A DNA stretch of 64,000 nt from Ascaris suum. Lineage: Eukaryota > Nematoda > Chromadorea > Rhabditida > Ascarididae. Location: the NCBI GenBank assembly GCA_013433145.1, contig CM024176.1:6558520-6622519 (forward strand). Reading direction: 5' to 3'. The position numbers and the translations under genes are program-made. Position 1 is the stretch's first letter, and each line of letters begins with the position of its first letter. The notes under the pieces are model-generated. The model was not told the origin of the DNA. It worked only from the letters and a program-made list of their open reading frames with translations, and searched no databases. Below, one piece after another: positions 1-20,864 of the stretch.

Positions 1-1608
1 ATATTCGAGTACTTATCATTGTTATACTTATTGGCGTTTGCATTCATCGCATTCATCGCTTTATATCACTGAGCCGATTATTTTTACGTGGCGTAATTAA
101 GCACATAAAGATTTGCGACAATTTATTTTCTTCTCATTTTCTTTTCCTCCGAGATCTATTGAGTTTAGTGAAAGAGCACAAATTTCTCTATTCGGGTTTC
201 ATAGAGATTGCGTGAATTGTTTGAAGAAAAATCTTCTTTTAGAGATTTGAGCAATTCAATGAAAATGTGAAACGAGTGAGGAAACTCAACAAAAATGCCA
301 CAACTCAACCGCTCATTGGGCTTCTCAGAGGTTATACGCTATTAGAAATCACAAAAAATGTGTCATTGAATATTGAACAGAAGCCAGCAGCATTCTAACC
401 ACTTCAACGCGTTTTGGTTACGAAAGTTGCAGTGCTTCTACAAACGTTCTTGCTCAATATTTCGTTTGAATGACTTGTGGTGTTTTCTCGCTCACTCTTC
501 CTTCCCATCTTCCATTCATTTCATTTGCCACTAAATTCCATCCATTCTCTAATGCCCTATAACCATGCAACTACTATTGCTGAGGTGACAATCCATGAAA
601 CTTCAAATATTTCTTCAAAAGGTAATTCCTCTATTCAAAGCTGTAACACCATCGCAATGATATTCTATTCCTAATTGTAGTCAGAGAAACATTGTAGAGA
701 AGTCTTCAAAGGATTATTCGGCGTCTCAAAGAGAGTATCGGCTCATCATTATTGCAAATATATTCACGTCATCAAGTCCAAGAAAGGTAATAAATATCTC
801 AATGGGAACGACTGAATATTTGCAAAAAAAAAACTCTGAAACTCATTTTAAAAATTTCGGAAGAAATTTTTGAGAAAGTTATAAAGTTGCAAATCGGTGT
901 ATTATGCAAATAAGTAATATTCGCTTTTTGCATATCGGATGTGAGACATTTTCCTATATATCAATACAAATTTCAATATAGAGAGCATATCATAACGTCA
1001 TCATCAAGTCTTCATATGCAAATTCTCTATCTCTCTAATTGGGCAGTAGATTCGGCTAACGAACTGTTTGTGCGATGGGAATTTGGTGATTATTAAGTAA
1101 ACCAAACGTCGACCTCTTTTAGCAATTTCCAAAGAAAATATTTATATCTGTTGATGTGTATGTTTTCACGTGTGTCGAGTGAATTTTTTTTCTATAGCAG
1201 TTCTATGAGCGATTTAATGATTTCGAAGGTAGATGCTTTATTTCTTAATTTTTATCACTTTTTTTTACAAATTATGAAGGTGGCTGATAAGGTGAGCCGA
1301 AGAGCAAGTGCGGATATGATCCCAACCCTTGCGGTATGCTTCTCCATTTATTAATTTGCATCTATGGCTGTTCATCTGATATAAACTCAACATTGCTTAA
1401 AGTAAGTTCTGTGAGGATAACTTGATATATTCATTCAGCAGCGGTCTCAGTAATGCAAATGCGAAACCTCAAGACAGTCCTCTTTTCCATCGAAATTGGG
1501 ATTCGTTGCCATCACCGCACCTTTCTTCTATTCACTAAGCACGACATAAAACCATCACTCAAATTTGTCGTTGTTCGAGGTTTTCAGGAAGAATTCGGGA
1601 GCGGAGGC

Positions 1609-1624
1609 GGGGAGGGGGGGAGGG
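1609..1624 (+). repeat. Poly-G tract
   Basis: GGGGAGGGGGGGAGGG-type run with at least three G blocks, able in principle to form a G-quadruplex on the + strand. Confidence 0.85.
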
Positions 1625-4600
1625 TGCCTTCAATTAACTAAAATGATTGATGAGTGACAGTGTCTTGTTTCATGTCTCACTCCGGTAGTTGTAGCATGAG
1701 CAGCACGATGTCTTTAATTTGAAAGCAAGCAAATGTGCTGTGTAAATTGGGAATAGGTGTTGGATTAGTGCTCTTGTTAAAAAGCCCTCGAGTGTATTGT
1801 CTTCCCACTCAACAAATCCACTCTGCACTAAAGACAGTTGTTTCCGCACAAATGCATCAGAAATATGACCATTTGAAAGACATTACTATTGTATATCAAT
1901 GGAAAGCAGTTAATTAAAACTCTCGATGAATATTGACTATTGAGGATGAGAGTGACATCATAAGTGCTTTAGATCACTCTATTCTAGTATATGTATGTAT
2001 ATAACACTTCATATTATTAGCATATTTCGTCGGGTATAGTACGATCACAGCTGACTTGATTACAACAAAGTCTGAATGTTCAATTACTTACGATGGGTGC
2101 TCCATCTAATAAAGGCGCGAACCTATGAAATTTGGTTGGAAAGGAGAACGAGGACGAAGAAGAAGAGTAAGAGGAAAAGTGGCCTGAGGAGGCAGCTCAT
2201 TATATCCATGACCTTCGAGGAGTGGAATCCATTCGAAAATTTTGTTTCTTCATGTGCTGTTTAGTTCCATCTTATACCATAGTGATACATCAATTTCCAT
2301 TTATCATGGAACAAATTTGTTTTGTGAATTCTCTCTAACGAAGGGTATATTCAGGCATTTGGCTATAGTAGGCGTCGGATGAGGCGGGAGGATAGTGCTT
2401 ATGTTCGAGTAAATCAGTCTCTAAATTTGAAGGAACATCGTATCAGAAGTTGCCCATTATACATGATCGCATGAGAAAGGTTGAAGAAGAATACAATGGC
2501 GTGCTGGGAGATCGTCTATGTGTTGTGTGATGAATAAAATGAAGGTGGGAAGAGGAGAGGATGATGGAAAAAGGGGAATGAAGGGAAGGAGAAAGAGGGT
2601 TTCCATGATGAATATCAAACGGTTTGGATCTGCTTTCTATATGGAACATTTACAACAAGAAATGACACAATGAGGAAATCCTCTCAAATTCTTTCATGCT
2701 TAGCAAAAAGCTTTGCACTGCAGAGAATATAGAATAAGTAACGCTTGTCAGCGCTCGTTTTTTTTTTGCGTTTTGTCAAATTTTTTTGCAGAAGCACCAC
2801 ATGCCATGTTGTTCCTGTCCCTGGCAATCTGTACGTTTGTCTCTCTATGTGGCATTTCATGTCTGTTTGGCGTTCATTCCGGAGAGAATAAAAGTTACAA
2901 AACGAGGTGCGCATCATGGGCATAATAACGTATTGTGATGTAGGAGGAGAATTTTCGACCCACGAAGCGGAGAAGGTGCACTTTATGGAGGACCAATTTC
3001 TATTGTTAAAACCCTGAGATGAAGGTCGAAAGCCTCCTAACAGATAGCAGTTTTAACGCGTTGAGGTGTCACTGAAGAAGTCGGGATGGAAAACAACAGA
3101 ATTCCTCAGACGGGGAACTCGAAGAGCGGGCCCGTTCCCACTAGCAATAATATTATTTTCATTGGAAATGTTCTCGCTGCAGTATGTGGCTCCCATATTT
3201 TTACAAAAATAAGGGTCTGAGTTGTTATGGCGAAAAACCGCAATAGTATGAGTCTTACTAATCGTCGAATAAAAAGGTAAAAATATAAATATAAAAACTA
3301 TCACATTAAGCTGCAACACTCGTGATTCCACCATCAAAAATGGTATCGACGTCTCCGTTTGTCTGCCGCTGTTCACGAAGCTAAGAGTAAAAATGTACAG
3401 TAAGTATAATGTGGTGTAGAAATTTCGGCAGAATTGCTTTACTCAGCATATATTTTGCACGATGCAATATACAGTGTATAACAAAGCAAAGATAAGAAAG
3501 CAAAGAATAACAAATCAAACCCGAATCTTTTTCCAAAGAAGAGAGCATTTTCCTTATGAGCCCAACCAATTGTTATACTTAGTTCAATAGTTCATTGTTT
3601 ATCAGCTCCCGCTTATCCTTACAATCTAGAGTTTACATTCTCACAATTCATTACACGACCCATTTTATTACGAAATTTCCACTCCACCTCACAACCCATG
3701 GCTGGACTCCTTTGCACCCAACTCTGCAACCCAATGTTCACCACCTTCCACTTAACCCGTCACGTCCAATAATTGTCACTGCATATTCATCTCCAGAGCG
3801 TACTACCAACAACTAGCACTTAATCTCACAATCTAGTCATCACCTTATACTCCTTCCTACAACGCAACGTACCAGTCTACAACCTTAAACTTGAACTCTC
3901 ACCTTGTCAACAACCAACACTGCACGAATCAACCCATAATTGTACTGTCCTCAACATGCCACAGCTGATCTCCCAAATCCCCTAGTATGACTTTACATTG
4001 AGCAAAGTAATTATGCCGTCAAATCGATCCGCTAGAACTGTCGAAACCAACATTTTCTTACTCAGAATTTAACCGGTAAAATTTTTTGATTTTCGTTTTT
4101 CAACAAATGGACGCACGCAAGATTCCTCTCCCTTCAAACCTAGTTTCTGGCATGTTGCTTTTTTTCCACATCAACGTTAGCCCACAGAAGAACATTTTCT
4201 TCAGTCATCTGACACACCGACATCCTTTCACCACTCCGAAGAATGCCTCTCAGAATGAGTCGATTGAAACGACTTTTTAATCTAATTACCACCAGTGAAA
4301 TTCGATCTTTCGCTTTGACTTTCCGTTGGATCACCTATTCGTCTTCAGAAAGTTGTCGAATCAACATGTTGGGTGACAGTTTGTTTCGGCAGCGTATTTT
4401 TTCTTGGAGAGATGCACAAAAAAGCCAAAGATTCAAAGAGATGGCTGATAATTTCCCGATCCGCACAACACTGATTTCATCTATTAATATTTTCTTGAAG
4501 TGTACATTTACAGTTTTTTACAATAAACAGCTCTTAAAGTTCAAAGGATTTGTACTTAATAAATTTTCATAATATGTTTAAGTTTAGTTGAAATTCGGAA

Positions 4601-5062
4601 AGTTGGTGTTAAACTCGTCGATCTGCCTTCATCGTAAGGAAAGCCGCAATGTACCTCAAGTGTTACATCGAGATTTCTGCATTTATCGGAACGCCACATA
4701 AACCACCGTCCATCTAAAGCAACTCCATCTGAGAAATAATTAAACCGAGAAGAAGCCACCTCCATTCCACCTATTCTTTAAAATCTGAAAGGTGAGCTAT
4801 TCAACGTTGATGGCATTCTTGTCAAATCGACATCTTCAGCGATTAGGCGGATCGCTCACATGAAGCTATTCTGAATTATCTACGGCAAAGAAGATCGCCG
4901 ACAATTGCAGCACCTAAGCTATAGCCCAAGCCTCAGAAAACACTTAAAAATCATGTATGCATCTACTTTAATATGACATTCGGAAGACAAATAACCATTC
5001 ATTAGATTCGAAAATTTCACTGTTCTATCTGAACGACCGATTTTACTCAATTTGCTTAACCT

Positions 5063-5090
5063 CTCCCCCCCACCCCCCCCCCCCTCCACC
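5063..5090 (-). repeat. Poly-C tract (G-rich on the minus strand)
   Basis: A run of 7 C, an A, 12 C, then T and further C blocks. It is the longest C-tract of the window and potentially a quadruplex on the minus strand. Confidence 0.9.
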
Positions 5091-5430
5091 CTCCCTTACC
5101 GCTCCACTCAAAAGAAGTTTTCGGAGCAATATTCCACTGAATTTTTGAACCTATTTGCATTATTTTATAACTCTTGAAATTAGCTACATTATTTTGAAAA
5201 CAATTCCTCTCACAAGCAATTTTACAAATGCTTTTAAGGCTGGATAAGTGGTCAGCGTTGGGCATGCAACAGTAGATGTAGGGATAATCTCATTGCTCTA
5301 ATTTGCACTAAGTTGTAAGTTTGAATTACAACACTAAGAAAGGTATCTGAAACGTCAAGAATATGTCAGTATTTTCGCAACAAGAATAGCAACACATTCC
5401 ATTTGAAAAAGAGTTCGCAGTAGATGAAGA

Positions 5431-5789
5431 GTTGAAGAAGAGTTCCGCAAAGGTGTCACTTCAAACGTGTACGATAAGACGGAAGATTTTAATTTTGCAG
5501 TGAACAAGTATACTCAATTAGACAGTAATATTCCAGCGTTCATACACAAAAATCTTATAATTTCTCAGGTCTTCCGATTTAGCAAAATATGTTCAATTAG
5601 GACAGATTTTATTAATAAATGTAAAGGTCTGCTTAAAAATTATAAAGAGAAAGGTCTATGTGTTATACTAATGGAAAATAATTATTTAAGGCATTAGTTA
5701 GTAAACCAGAATTAGTTTGTAAGCTCGCCTATCCCAGAAGGCAAAGTATTAAAAGTTTAATCAAAGAAATGTTTGAAGCACTTTAGTAA
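5431..5789 (+). pseudogene. Reverse-transcriptase C-terminal relic, possibly Penelope-like retroelement
   Basis: The frame from about 5,452 to 5,697 reads VYDKTEDFNF, then LDSNIPAFIHKNLIISQVFR and FSKICSIRTDFINKCKGLL. This order (acidic DDFNF-like motif, LDSNIP, SQxxRFxxICS, then a helical stretch ending in a hydrophobic patch) recalls the region downstream of the catalytic core in a group of animal retroelement reverse transcriptases that I associate with Penelope-like elements. After LRH and a stop, the neighbouring frame carries on with LVSKPELVCKLAYPRR to 5,789, so one frameshift separates the two parts. No catalytic YxDD box or endonuclease domain is visible nearby. It is a dead 3' fragment; the subclass is uncertain. 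Confidence 0.5.
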
Positions 5790-13038
<7,249 letters not shown>

Positions 13039-16000
13039 TACAACAGCTTATTAAAACAGTTGTAATTGTAAGCAAAAATGAAGATGAAATTTGCCTCTGA
13101 ATTAGCAATAACTGTTTAGTATCAGGGTGAAATTCTCATTCATTTGTTGTAACCTTTGATCTTAATTGCATCTTGTGAATAAACAAATTTCGGTGGCACA
13201 TTTAGCAAAGGCAAACGGATAAGATGAGAGCTGAAGAAAACAGTCTCTTACATTCAACAGCGCTATGCACTGTAGACAGTTGAGAGGGCGATACCAACCC
13301 ACATATCACCCTGAAGGTTGCAGCCTACGAATGTTTATGCCCACTTATTTGTTCAGTTCCCTTTTCATCTCCTTCAAAAACACTGCCAAATCTGAATCTC
13401 GCCATTACTGGACACTTCACTATGCGCTGTTGCAAATCGGTTCTCTGAATAAACTATGGCGGCAACCTCTGATCGCACTCCTCGTTTCTGTGCTTATTTA
13501 CGACTATCTGATGCTATCAACTCTGTGAACACTGAAGTTAGATCAGTAAATCTGGTGGATTTAATGCATACCACGGAGTAACCTCATATGCTTCACAACT
13601 ATCTATTAATTTTGAAAGAAGCCTTGGAGAGTTGAAAGTGAAAAGAATTTGCATGCATTTTACACAGATCGGTCGGTTCACAGGAAAGCGACTTTTTTGA
13701 GGACGAGTTGTATGGACAATCGAATCGCTTAAATAAGAAGGCTTTATTCTAAAGACTACTTTTTGCTGCTAAATTGTGAAAACGGTTGCTCTCAATTAAA
13801 TTTCCCAACGAACAGAAATACAAAATGCAGACAATGTCGCCGATTGAAAGAAATGTACAAACACGCCATATGAGCCCTCGTGATATGCGCTCTTTCATCT
13901 TTCTCATCTGCCTGCAAGTTAGCAACAAAAATAAATAAAATATGCAGGACAATCGCCTCATATTTTGGCTGATCCGAGCGGCCGTATAAATCGTGTTCAA
14001 GAAGAACGTTTTTCAGCGATTCGAGCAATCTGGAATGAATGTCCAACTGGTGTGAACTGAAGGCCGCTTTTCTGGCACCTTTCAATTCTCGAAATTTCTT
14101 TTAAAATTGCTGCATCGGTATAAATTTTAGGTAGGAGGTCACCTTATCTGGAGTAAAACAATTAAAAAGTAAGAGTAACTGGAATGGAATACAAAAACCG
14201 ATGCTGAGGAATATGAAAACATTAAAGAAAAAAACAACTCAATCAGCAAGAACGTTAAAGCAAGTGGCGAGATAACGCAGCAAGCAACCAAGGATTGCTA
14301 TGAATATACGTTGCACTATAAAAATATTCGTACTAACTGGAAATTGGATAAGCAATCGGTTGAATGCCTGAAAATGTTTGAAGTGATGAGGAAAATTTTA
14401 CAAATATGAATTAAGCATTAGCGAAAATGCAACCCTATGAATGCTCTCTGACAGGACTGCCTTCTTCCAACACAGTTGCGACTCCTAGCTCCTCGATTAC
14501 TCGCTTCTCCCTTTCTTAACAGGTACCACAATATTTCGCTAAAAAGGAAAGACATAAAAAATCGTACCAATGGCGTGGGCAAAACTAGGCATTGAGTTCT
14601 CAGCGATGAGATGTCAGCAATCGGCTAACGCCGAACGTGCCGCCACAACGACACTGCGATCTCTGATTTTACTGTGAGTCACGACGAAGGTGGGCAGTGG
14701 TACAGTAAAAGCAACGGTAAAGAACATCGATTTGTTTGATCGATTCCAGCGGTATTGCATTATTGGTGAGACAGATGATTATTAGATATTGCAATGAAAT
14801 GCGACGATATTGTGTCTAGCAATATTCTTTTGGATGTTTAAATGATGGGTTGGTCTCGAACAATTCCTGGAGTTCGATAAAATCCGTGAAAATTCCATAA
14901 AGTACAACAGCTTCCTTTAAAATCTGTGAATAGCCTAGATTATGGCAGTTTTTTTTAAAACAGAAATCGCATGCAATTAAGCAACGAACTGTGGGTGAAA
15001 CCTGCAGACGGTTTAAAAAAAACAAACGTTTTCCAGTCGGAATTCGTAAGCAGTTGAAACATTTGTCGGAACTCTGTTGAAACTCGTGAAAAAATTTTTT
15101 GAAACGTTGATTTCTGAATCCAAATCGTAGACGTATTTCACAGCTAGCGTGAATTGGGGAAAAATTCGTGAAAATCTATGCATATGGACAGCGCGTATAA
15201 TGGTTTAGACGAACACAATTTGAAAGTGTTTTGCTGCAGCACTCGCTCCCCTCCTATTCCTAGTTGAAATGAAAAAAAATCTACTCACCTCTAAAACACC
15301 AAAGACTTCACTACTAATTTATCACCTCCAATGTTTTGTTGAAATATGTCTATTCAGCTCAAATCTCTAGAAATTGTGAAGCTCTCTATAAATACATATA
15401 GATCAACAATTCTTTAGCACTGTACTATGAAATATTATATGCACTTATTATACAGTCTGAAGTAGTTCGTGCAACGTTGTGCTTGCTGTTAATGAGCCGT
15501 TCCTCTCGTGCGTCAGCATCGTGTAATGTAAACGATGCATTCAGCTGTCTTATTTTCCTTCAGAAAAACAATAACACAGAAGTTGAGCAATGGGGCCACT
15601 TGAATTCTACTAGAACTTCACTCTCACAACAATGACATAATTTTCAAACGATATCTCAGCAAACTGATACTTTATAACATAATAGTGCTACCTTACGGTT
15701 CAATAGATTTTACACGTAAAGTATTACGTCGATGTTCTCCATCCATACAATCTGCACACCCTATCATGACCGATGTTTACCTCGTTTCTTTCTTGCCTCA
15801 TCGATTACCTCACATCTGCACATTATTTCGTTTTTTGTCATTTCTGTAGCAGCATCAATTAGTTGTGTGTTGCCAGTGGAGATGATCGCAAAACCGCTAT
15901 TTTCGACTGGTTCCAACAGCATGAAAAAAGAACAAGAACATAAATGGGGTGGGAAAATTTTGCTGGTTGACAAAAGAATAAAAAACGCTTACCGACTTCT

Positions 16001-16813
16001 TTATAAGTTAGTATGGCAATCGAACAAAGAACAATGACTAAAAGCAAAATCACTTGAGATCATTTCGCTTTCAAGCGTAGAACTGTCGAAATCACACCTA
16101 TCTGTCTCTCGTTTCTAAAACTATGACCCCCGCCCGCCCTCCCCTGCCTCGTTATTTTATTCAACACCTCCAAAAATTATATTTGAACTCTGTGACCGGT
16201 CGACATTTTCCGTGAACAGCAGAGTTTTAAATAAGCATCCCTTCTATACTGTAACCTCGCCCTCGAGCTAAAAACTGCTTTTTGTCTCTGAAAACCTGTT
16301 CAATTAACATTGTTTTCCTCACAATAGCGGGAGCTGAATTACACTGCAGGGGCAACCTAGTACGTCTTAAAATATGCAAATGCTATAGTGCTGGAGTTTT
16401 ACGCTCAAAGATTTTACGTTAGAAAGTCTCTGACGCTAATCAAACAAATCTTGATTGTCCAGCCGCAGATCAAAAGCCGAGTACAGGGCACATCGGGCTC
16501 CTTGCGATTTGCGGTTCGACAGGGGCAGATACACAGTGAAAGCATGTTAACATGCAAATTTTCTTCCGTTATGCGCCTTTGTAAGTTCGCACTTCCAAAC
16601 AGCATCTTTACAATATCGTGTGTGTGCATATATGCTTAGTGCCAGCGTATCTGTGTCTGTGTGATGTTTTCCGCACAACAAACCAAACAGTTAAGCCTGA
16701 CTTACGAAATCTGGCGGATATAACATGAAGCAAAAGTGTTGACTTCCTATCCAACTTCCCCACTGGCCCTTCGAATCTGAAAGTTTAGAGGCCCTTTTGT
16801 TACTCCTCCTAAG

Positions 16814-16828
16814 CGCCCCCCCCCCCCC
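16814..16828 (-). repeat. Poly-C tract
   Basis: A run of 13 C following AAGCG and followed by TCCTCC. Confidence 0.85.
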
Positions 16829-18856
16829 TCCTCCCTCACTTCTACTAAAAATCTTACATCTGCTGGCTTCTTATTTTACACCGGCGGGGTCATCGTCAAA
16901 TGAAACCATTTGTGGGAGAATCACATCAACGAACGCGCAATCACAATCCATATTCCATTATTATTGGCAGACTCTGTTAATGGTTGGTCAGATGAGTGCA
17001 GTGTGAAAGCGCATATTATGCCAACAGGTCTCATGAATTGTTTCAGCCGTTTTCAGTGATACTGTCTTTGAATGAGTGCATTCTTTGAGGCATAAAAATG
17101 CGTTATTTGAATGTCAACTGATTTATTCAATTATGCTTGCAAGTCATGTGCTTCCGCACAACAGCTGACCTTTCAAACCATTTGACGAGTGCCGAAAGAT
17201 GGACGGCCATTGACACACACTCAAGTTGGTTCAGGCGACTGACTACTACCTGTCACATAGGTGGCACATAGAGGTGGTGGTACACTGCAAAGGTAACTTT
17301 TGCAGAGTTGGAGAACAAGGAAGAGGAAAGAGGCAAGAATTTCTTTTACTGATAAGATTTAGCTCAGTGAATTTTTCAGAGAACACCTCTTTTGACCGCT
17401 GAAGTAACTGCCCGTCTTCTCTCCTGTAGTGGACGGATGAGCGACAACAGACTCAGTTTTGTTAATGGATGCTGAATTCGGTCTGTTGCTCATCCGCTGA
17501 GAAGCATTCTTCAATTCCATCCCTATGCTAGGTGCACTCGACATCCAATGTGAAGTGCTCATTGCCTTTCGGTTGAACCTTTCAGAGACGACAACTGTCT
17601 TCCACAAAAAAAGCACCTCATACGCAAAACGAGCTTTCAATCCGCCGAACTCATTTAAAAAAGTCGAAGAAAGATTTTAAAGCTTCCCATTAGTATTAAA
17701 GTAAATTCTTCCAAAGAAGCCGAGTGAAAGCCCTCCTGCAGGTATTTTGTCGGTTTCTTCCACAGTCGGTCCAACGCGATCCTAAAAGATGCATTTTTAA
17801 ATAATGGGCTCGCGAACTCGGTTGATGGTATATGAACAAGCACATAACACGTTATTTCATTATTGTTGAGTAAGGTGCAACTTTTGGTTGATGGAGTTAC
17901 GAAAAGCGCAAACAGTATGGTAAATACATAGGTTTTAAGACCCGTACTCGCTTGTTGAACTCTTTTGCAATTTTTCTGCAATTGCAAATTTCCGCAAAAA
18001 ATCCATTGTGGTGATGTCACTTGTGTGCTCAGGTAAATTCGCACCTGCTTGCCTCTTCAATGATTTCACCTGGAGCAATTCAAAAGCTCATATCATGAAC
18101 ATGATGTGATATCATGGCGATGAATACGATGATATCATGAACACCGCAAGGAAGAGGTCTTCTATCTGAATGAGCTTCTGACAAATAACGACCTAAAAAC
18201 GAAGTTTTTTAGCTCACAACCAGTCAATTTTAACGCATAATTTTGCAGAGTTGTTCGTCACCGATCGACCGACCGGCTGCAAAAATGCTTCAGAAGTGAA
18301 ATAACTGCTCAAGGCATAATTATATGAGAATTATAACATTTGAATACATGAAACAATGAACATATATTATACTCGTTTCAAAAGAAATAAGAATAAAACT
18401 TACTTGCACACATATTCAGGTGGCGATAAATGCGGCAACACCAATGATAAAATGATGTTCGGTGAAAGATGCTTTGTTGCACAGCAACCGAATCACTTCT
18501 TCAGTCTTGCATAGGATGCGCTTTTATATTCCTTCTTTTTGTCTTCCATACTTCGTTCTCAAATTCGTCAGGGAGTATTAATTGCATTGGTCGATGACGC
18601 ATCTGTAGATGGTACACATCAATAGCCAGCACGTTGCACAGACGGCACAGCTGAGTCATAGTGTACAGAAAAGGCGATTTGTGCATGTGTGAGAAGCAAA
18701 CCAATTTTTCGATCGGAAATATTCACACAGTACGCCAGAAGCGACCCCCACAATGGAGTATGACCTCTGAAACTTGGTTGCTAGTGAAATCCACTCTCTT
18801 TTTAGATCACGCCCTATTACATAACAGGAGGATATGATGAGAGGAAGCAAGAGAGT

Positions 18857-18871
18857 GGGAGGGGGGGGGGG
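18857..18871 (+). repeat. Poly-G tract
   Basis: GGGA followed by 11 G. Confidence 0.85.
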
Positions 18872-20550
18872 TCAATATGGCCTATTGCCGGAGTTGTAGG
18901 ATGCATCGAAAGGAAAGAGACTCCTTTCTTGCTTCTCCAAAACTCAAGAAAAGAGCAGTGTGGAAGTATTGAGGTAGGCAATGCTAACTTACCTGTCACA
19001 TAATCGCAGTAAAGCTGTTACAGAGTCTTCTTTTCAAAAATCAATAAATATTTCAATCAATAATCTGCGTCTTCTATCAACAAACCAAATTTATATAGCA
19101 CTTTAATTTTTATTCCTCCGATAATCTACGTAAAAATGGATACTACTGAAATTGTACATCAGTGATCCGGAAAATTGCAATGCGATATTCCAAATTAAAT
19201 CGCACTAATTTCGCCTTCGAATATTCCTTTCCTCCAGCTGGATGAGGTCAGGCGCACCCGAAACGTCAATGGATGCGTGCAGATGAAGTCGACAGCGACA
19301 ACTCCACCACAAAAAAAAACATCAGCATTCACGTTCGCATTCAGTTGAAGTCAGCATCAAATGCCTTAGGTGAAAGAGGATCACAGTTGTTTCTCTACAG
19401 ATCTTTGAAACTGCACGTCGTCAAATGCTAAGCAAATGCCCTCAAGCACGTCAACGATACATCTTCACCGGGTTGCAACGAGTTTTTGCATCGTTGCAAG
19501 TGGGTGTGGTCTAACTATTGCTCTATATCAGCTAGTTGCTCTCCCTTACTTTATACCATCAGCTCACTTAGACAGCTCACTCGCCTCGGTAGTGCTGCAT
19601 TCCTTGGCCTTTTCCATTCATCTTTAATGTTATCCCCTTCGTTCAACCGTTCTTAAATATTTCTATCTTATTTCTTTATTCTCCAACAGTATTCTCCTCA
19701 TCTAAACGTTAGTTTCACCGCAAAGGATACTCAGTTAAAGAGTCATATTGTTTAATCTTTCAGGTAACATGAACTTGCACAACCTGTCCACTGCTTGAAG
19801 TAGTAATCCGACCGAAAGTCCCGACCCACTCGACCAACTTGCCATAAGATAGTCGTTGAGGAAATGCACTATAACCCCCGACCATTGTTACACTGCAAGG
19901 GTGTTACATAGTTGGTGGTGTAGTGTCCTATAAGAAAAACTAGCTGCATTTGGGAGTGTCGGCTTATTGCTTATTGCTTGGCCTAAATGCCTTCGCGGGC
20001 GCTTATAGACGTTGCTCATGGGACACTCTGAAGCCTTGTGTGCTGCAGCCAGTGTGAGTTTTTCAATTTCGATCGGAATTTCGGAGCCGAGCTGCCCTAG
20101 TGTGTGCATGTAAGTGTGTGTATTCTGTAGCACAAGCAGCAAAATTAATCTCGAGATTCGCTGAGTATAATATAGTCGATAGAATGCTCTTCTGTGTTAA
20201 CTTTCATGTTGATCTTTCAACGCTAAAAAGAACTAGAGTTATAGACATTTAATAATGCTAGGAATTTGCATACGTTTTGTAGAGTACAGACCGCAAATTG
20301 GGCACACCTTTTGCACGTTTACCCAAGTGGATAGATTGAATGAGATGTAAAGACGTCGTTGCGCAAATTTTATTCTCTAGGAAACTGTACAGCTGGTTGA
20401 TGAAGTGAGCAGAACGCAAAAACGCATATTGTATTCTCTCGTTTGGGACATTTCTCCATCAGCCATAATGTTTATAAGTTCGTTGACATTTTTCTGAATA
20501 TAGATGCATCGTTGAATTAAGATTTTGCAAGACTGCATTGCAATCATTGC

Positions 20551-20864
20551 AAGCAATCACTGTATAATTGCAGTCATTGCAAGCAATCACTGTATAATTG
20601 CAATCATTGCAAGCAATCACTGTATAATTGCAGTCATTGCAAGCAATCACTGTATAATTGCAATCATTGCAAGCAATCACTGTATAATTGCAGTCATTGC
20701 AAGCAATCACTGTATAATTGCAATCATTGCAAGCAATCACTGTATAATTGCAGTCATTGCAAGCAATCACTGTATAATTGCAATCATTGCAAGCAATCAC
20801 TGTATAATTGCAATCATTGCAAGCAATCACTGTATAATTGCAATCATTGCAAGCAATCACTGTA
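20551..20864. repeat. 30-bp minisatellite, mostly in 60-bp dimers
   Basis: Ten complete copies and one partial copy of a 30-bp unit (AAGCAATCACTGTATAATTG then CARTCATTGC) run head to tail with almost no divergence. The only variable base (G or A in CARTC) alternates through the first eight units and is A in the last three. The unit length is a multiple of three, so long open frames on both strands (20459-20875 minus, 20525-20869 plus) are by-products. Confidence 0.97.

Larger units (their letters stand above)
1..5430. other. No supported gene
   Basis: AT-rich sequence with only short, overlapping open frames on both strands and no recognisable domain. Two G/C tracts are listed separately. 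A hydrophobic-start open frame at 3053-3334 (minus) is discussed under findings. Confidence 0.6.
13039..20550. other. No supported gene
   Basis: No domain or consistent exon chain was found. Minus-strand frames at 13792-14085 and 17359-18044 are somewhat longer than expected and not obviously repetitive, but they join into no recognisable protein. Confidence 0.55.

Noticed and set aside
20318..20332. TTTACCCAAGTGG resembling the nematode spliced leader
   Set aside because: Only about nine bases match, and no Sm site or donor follows as in a spliced-leader RNA gene.
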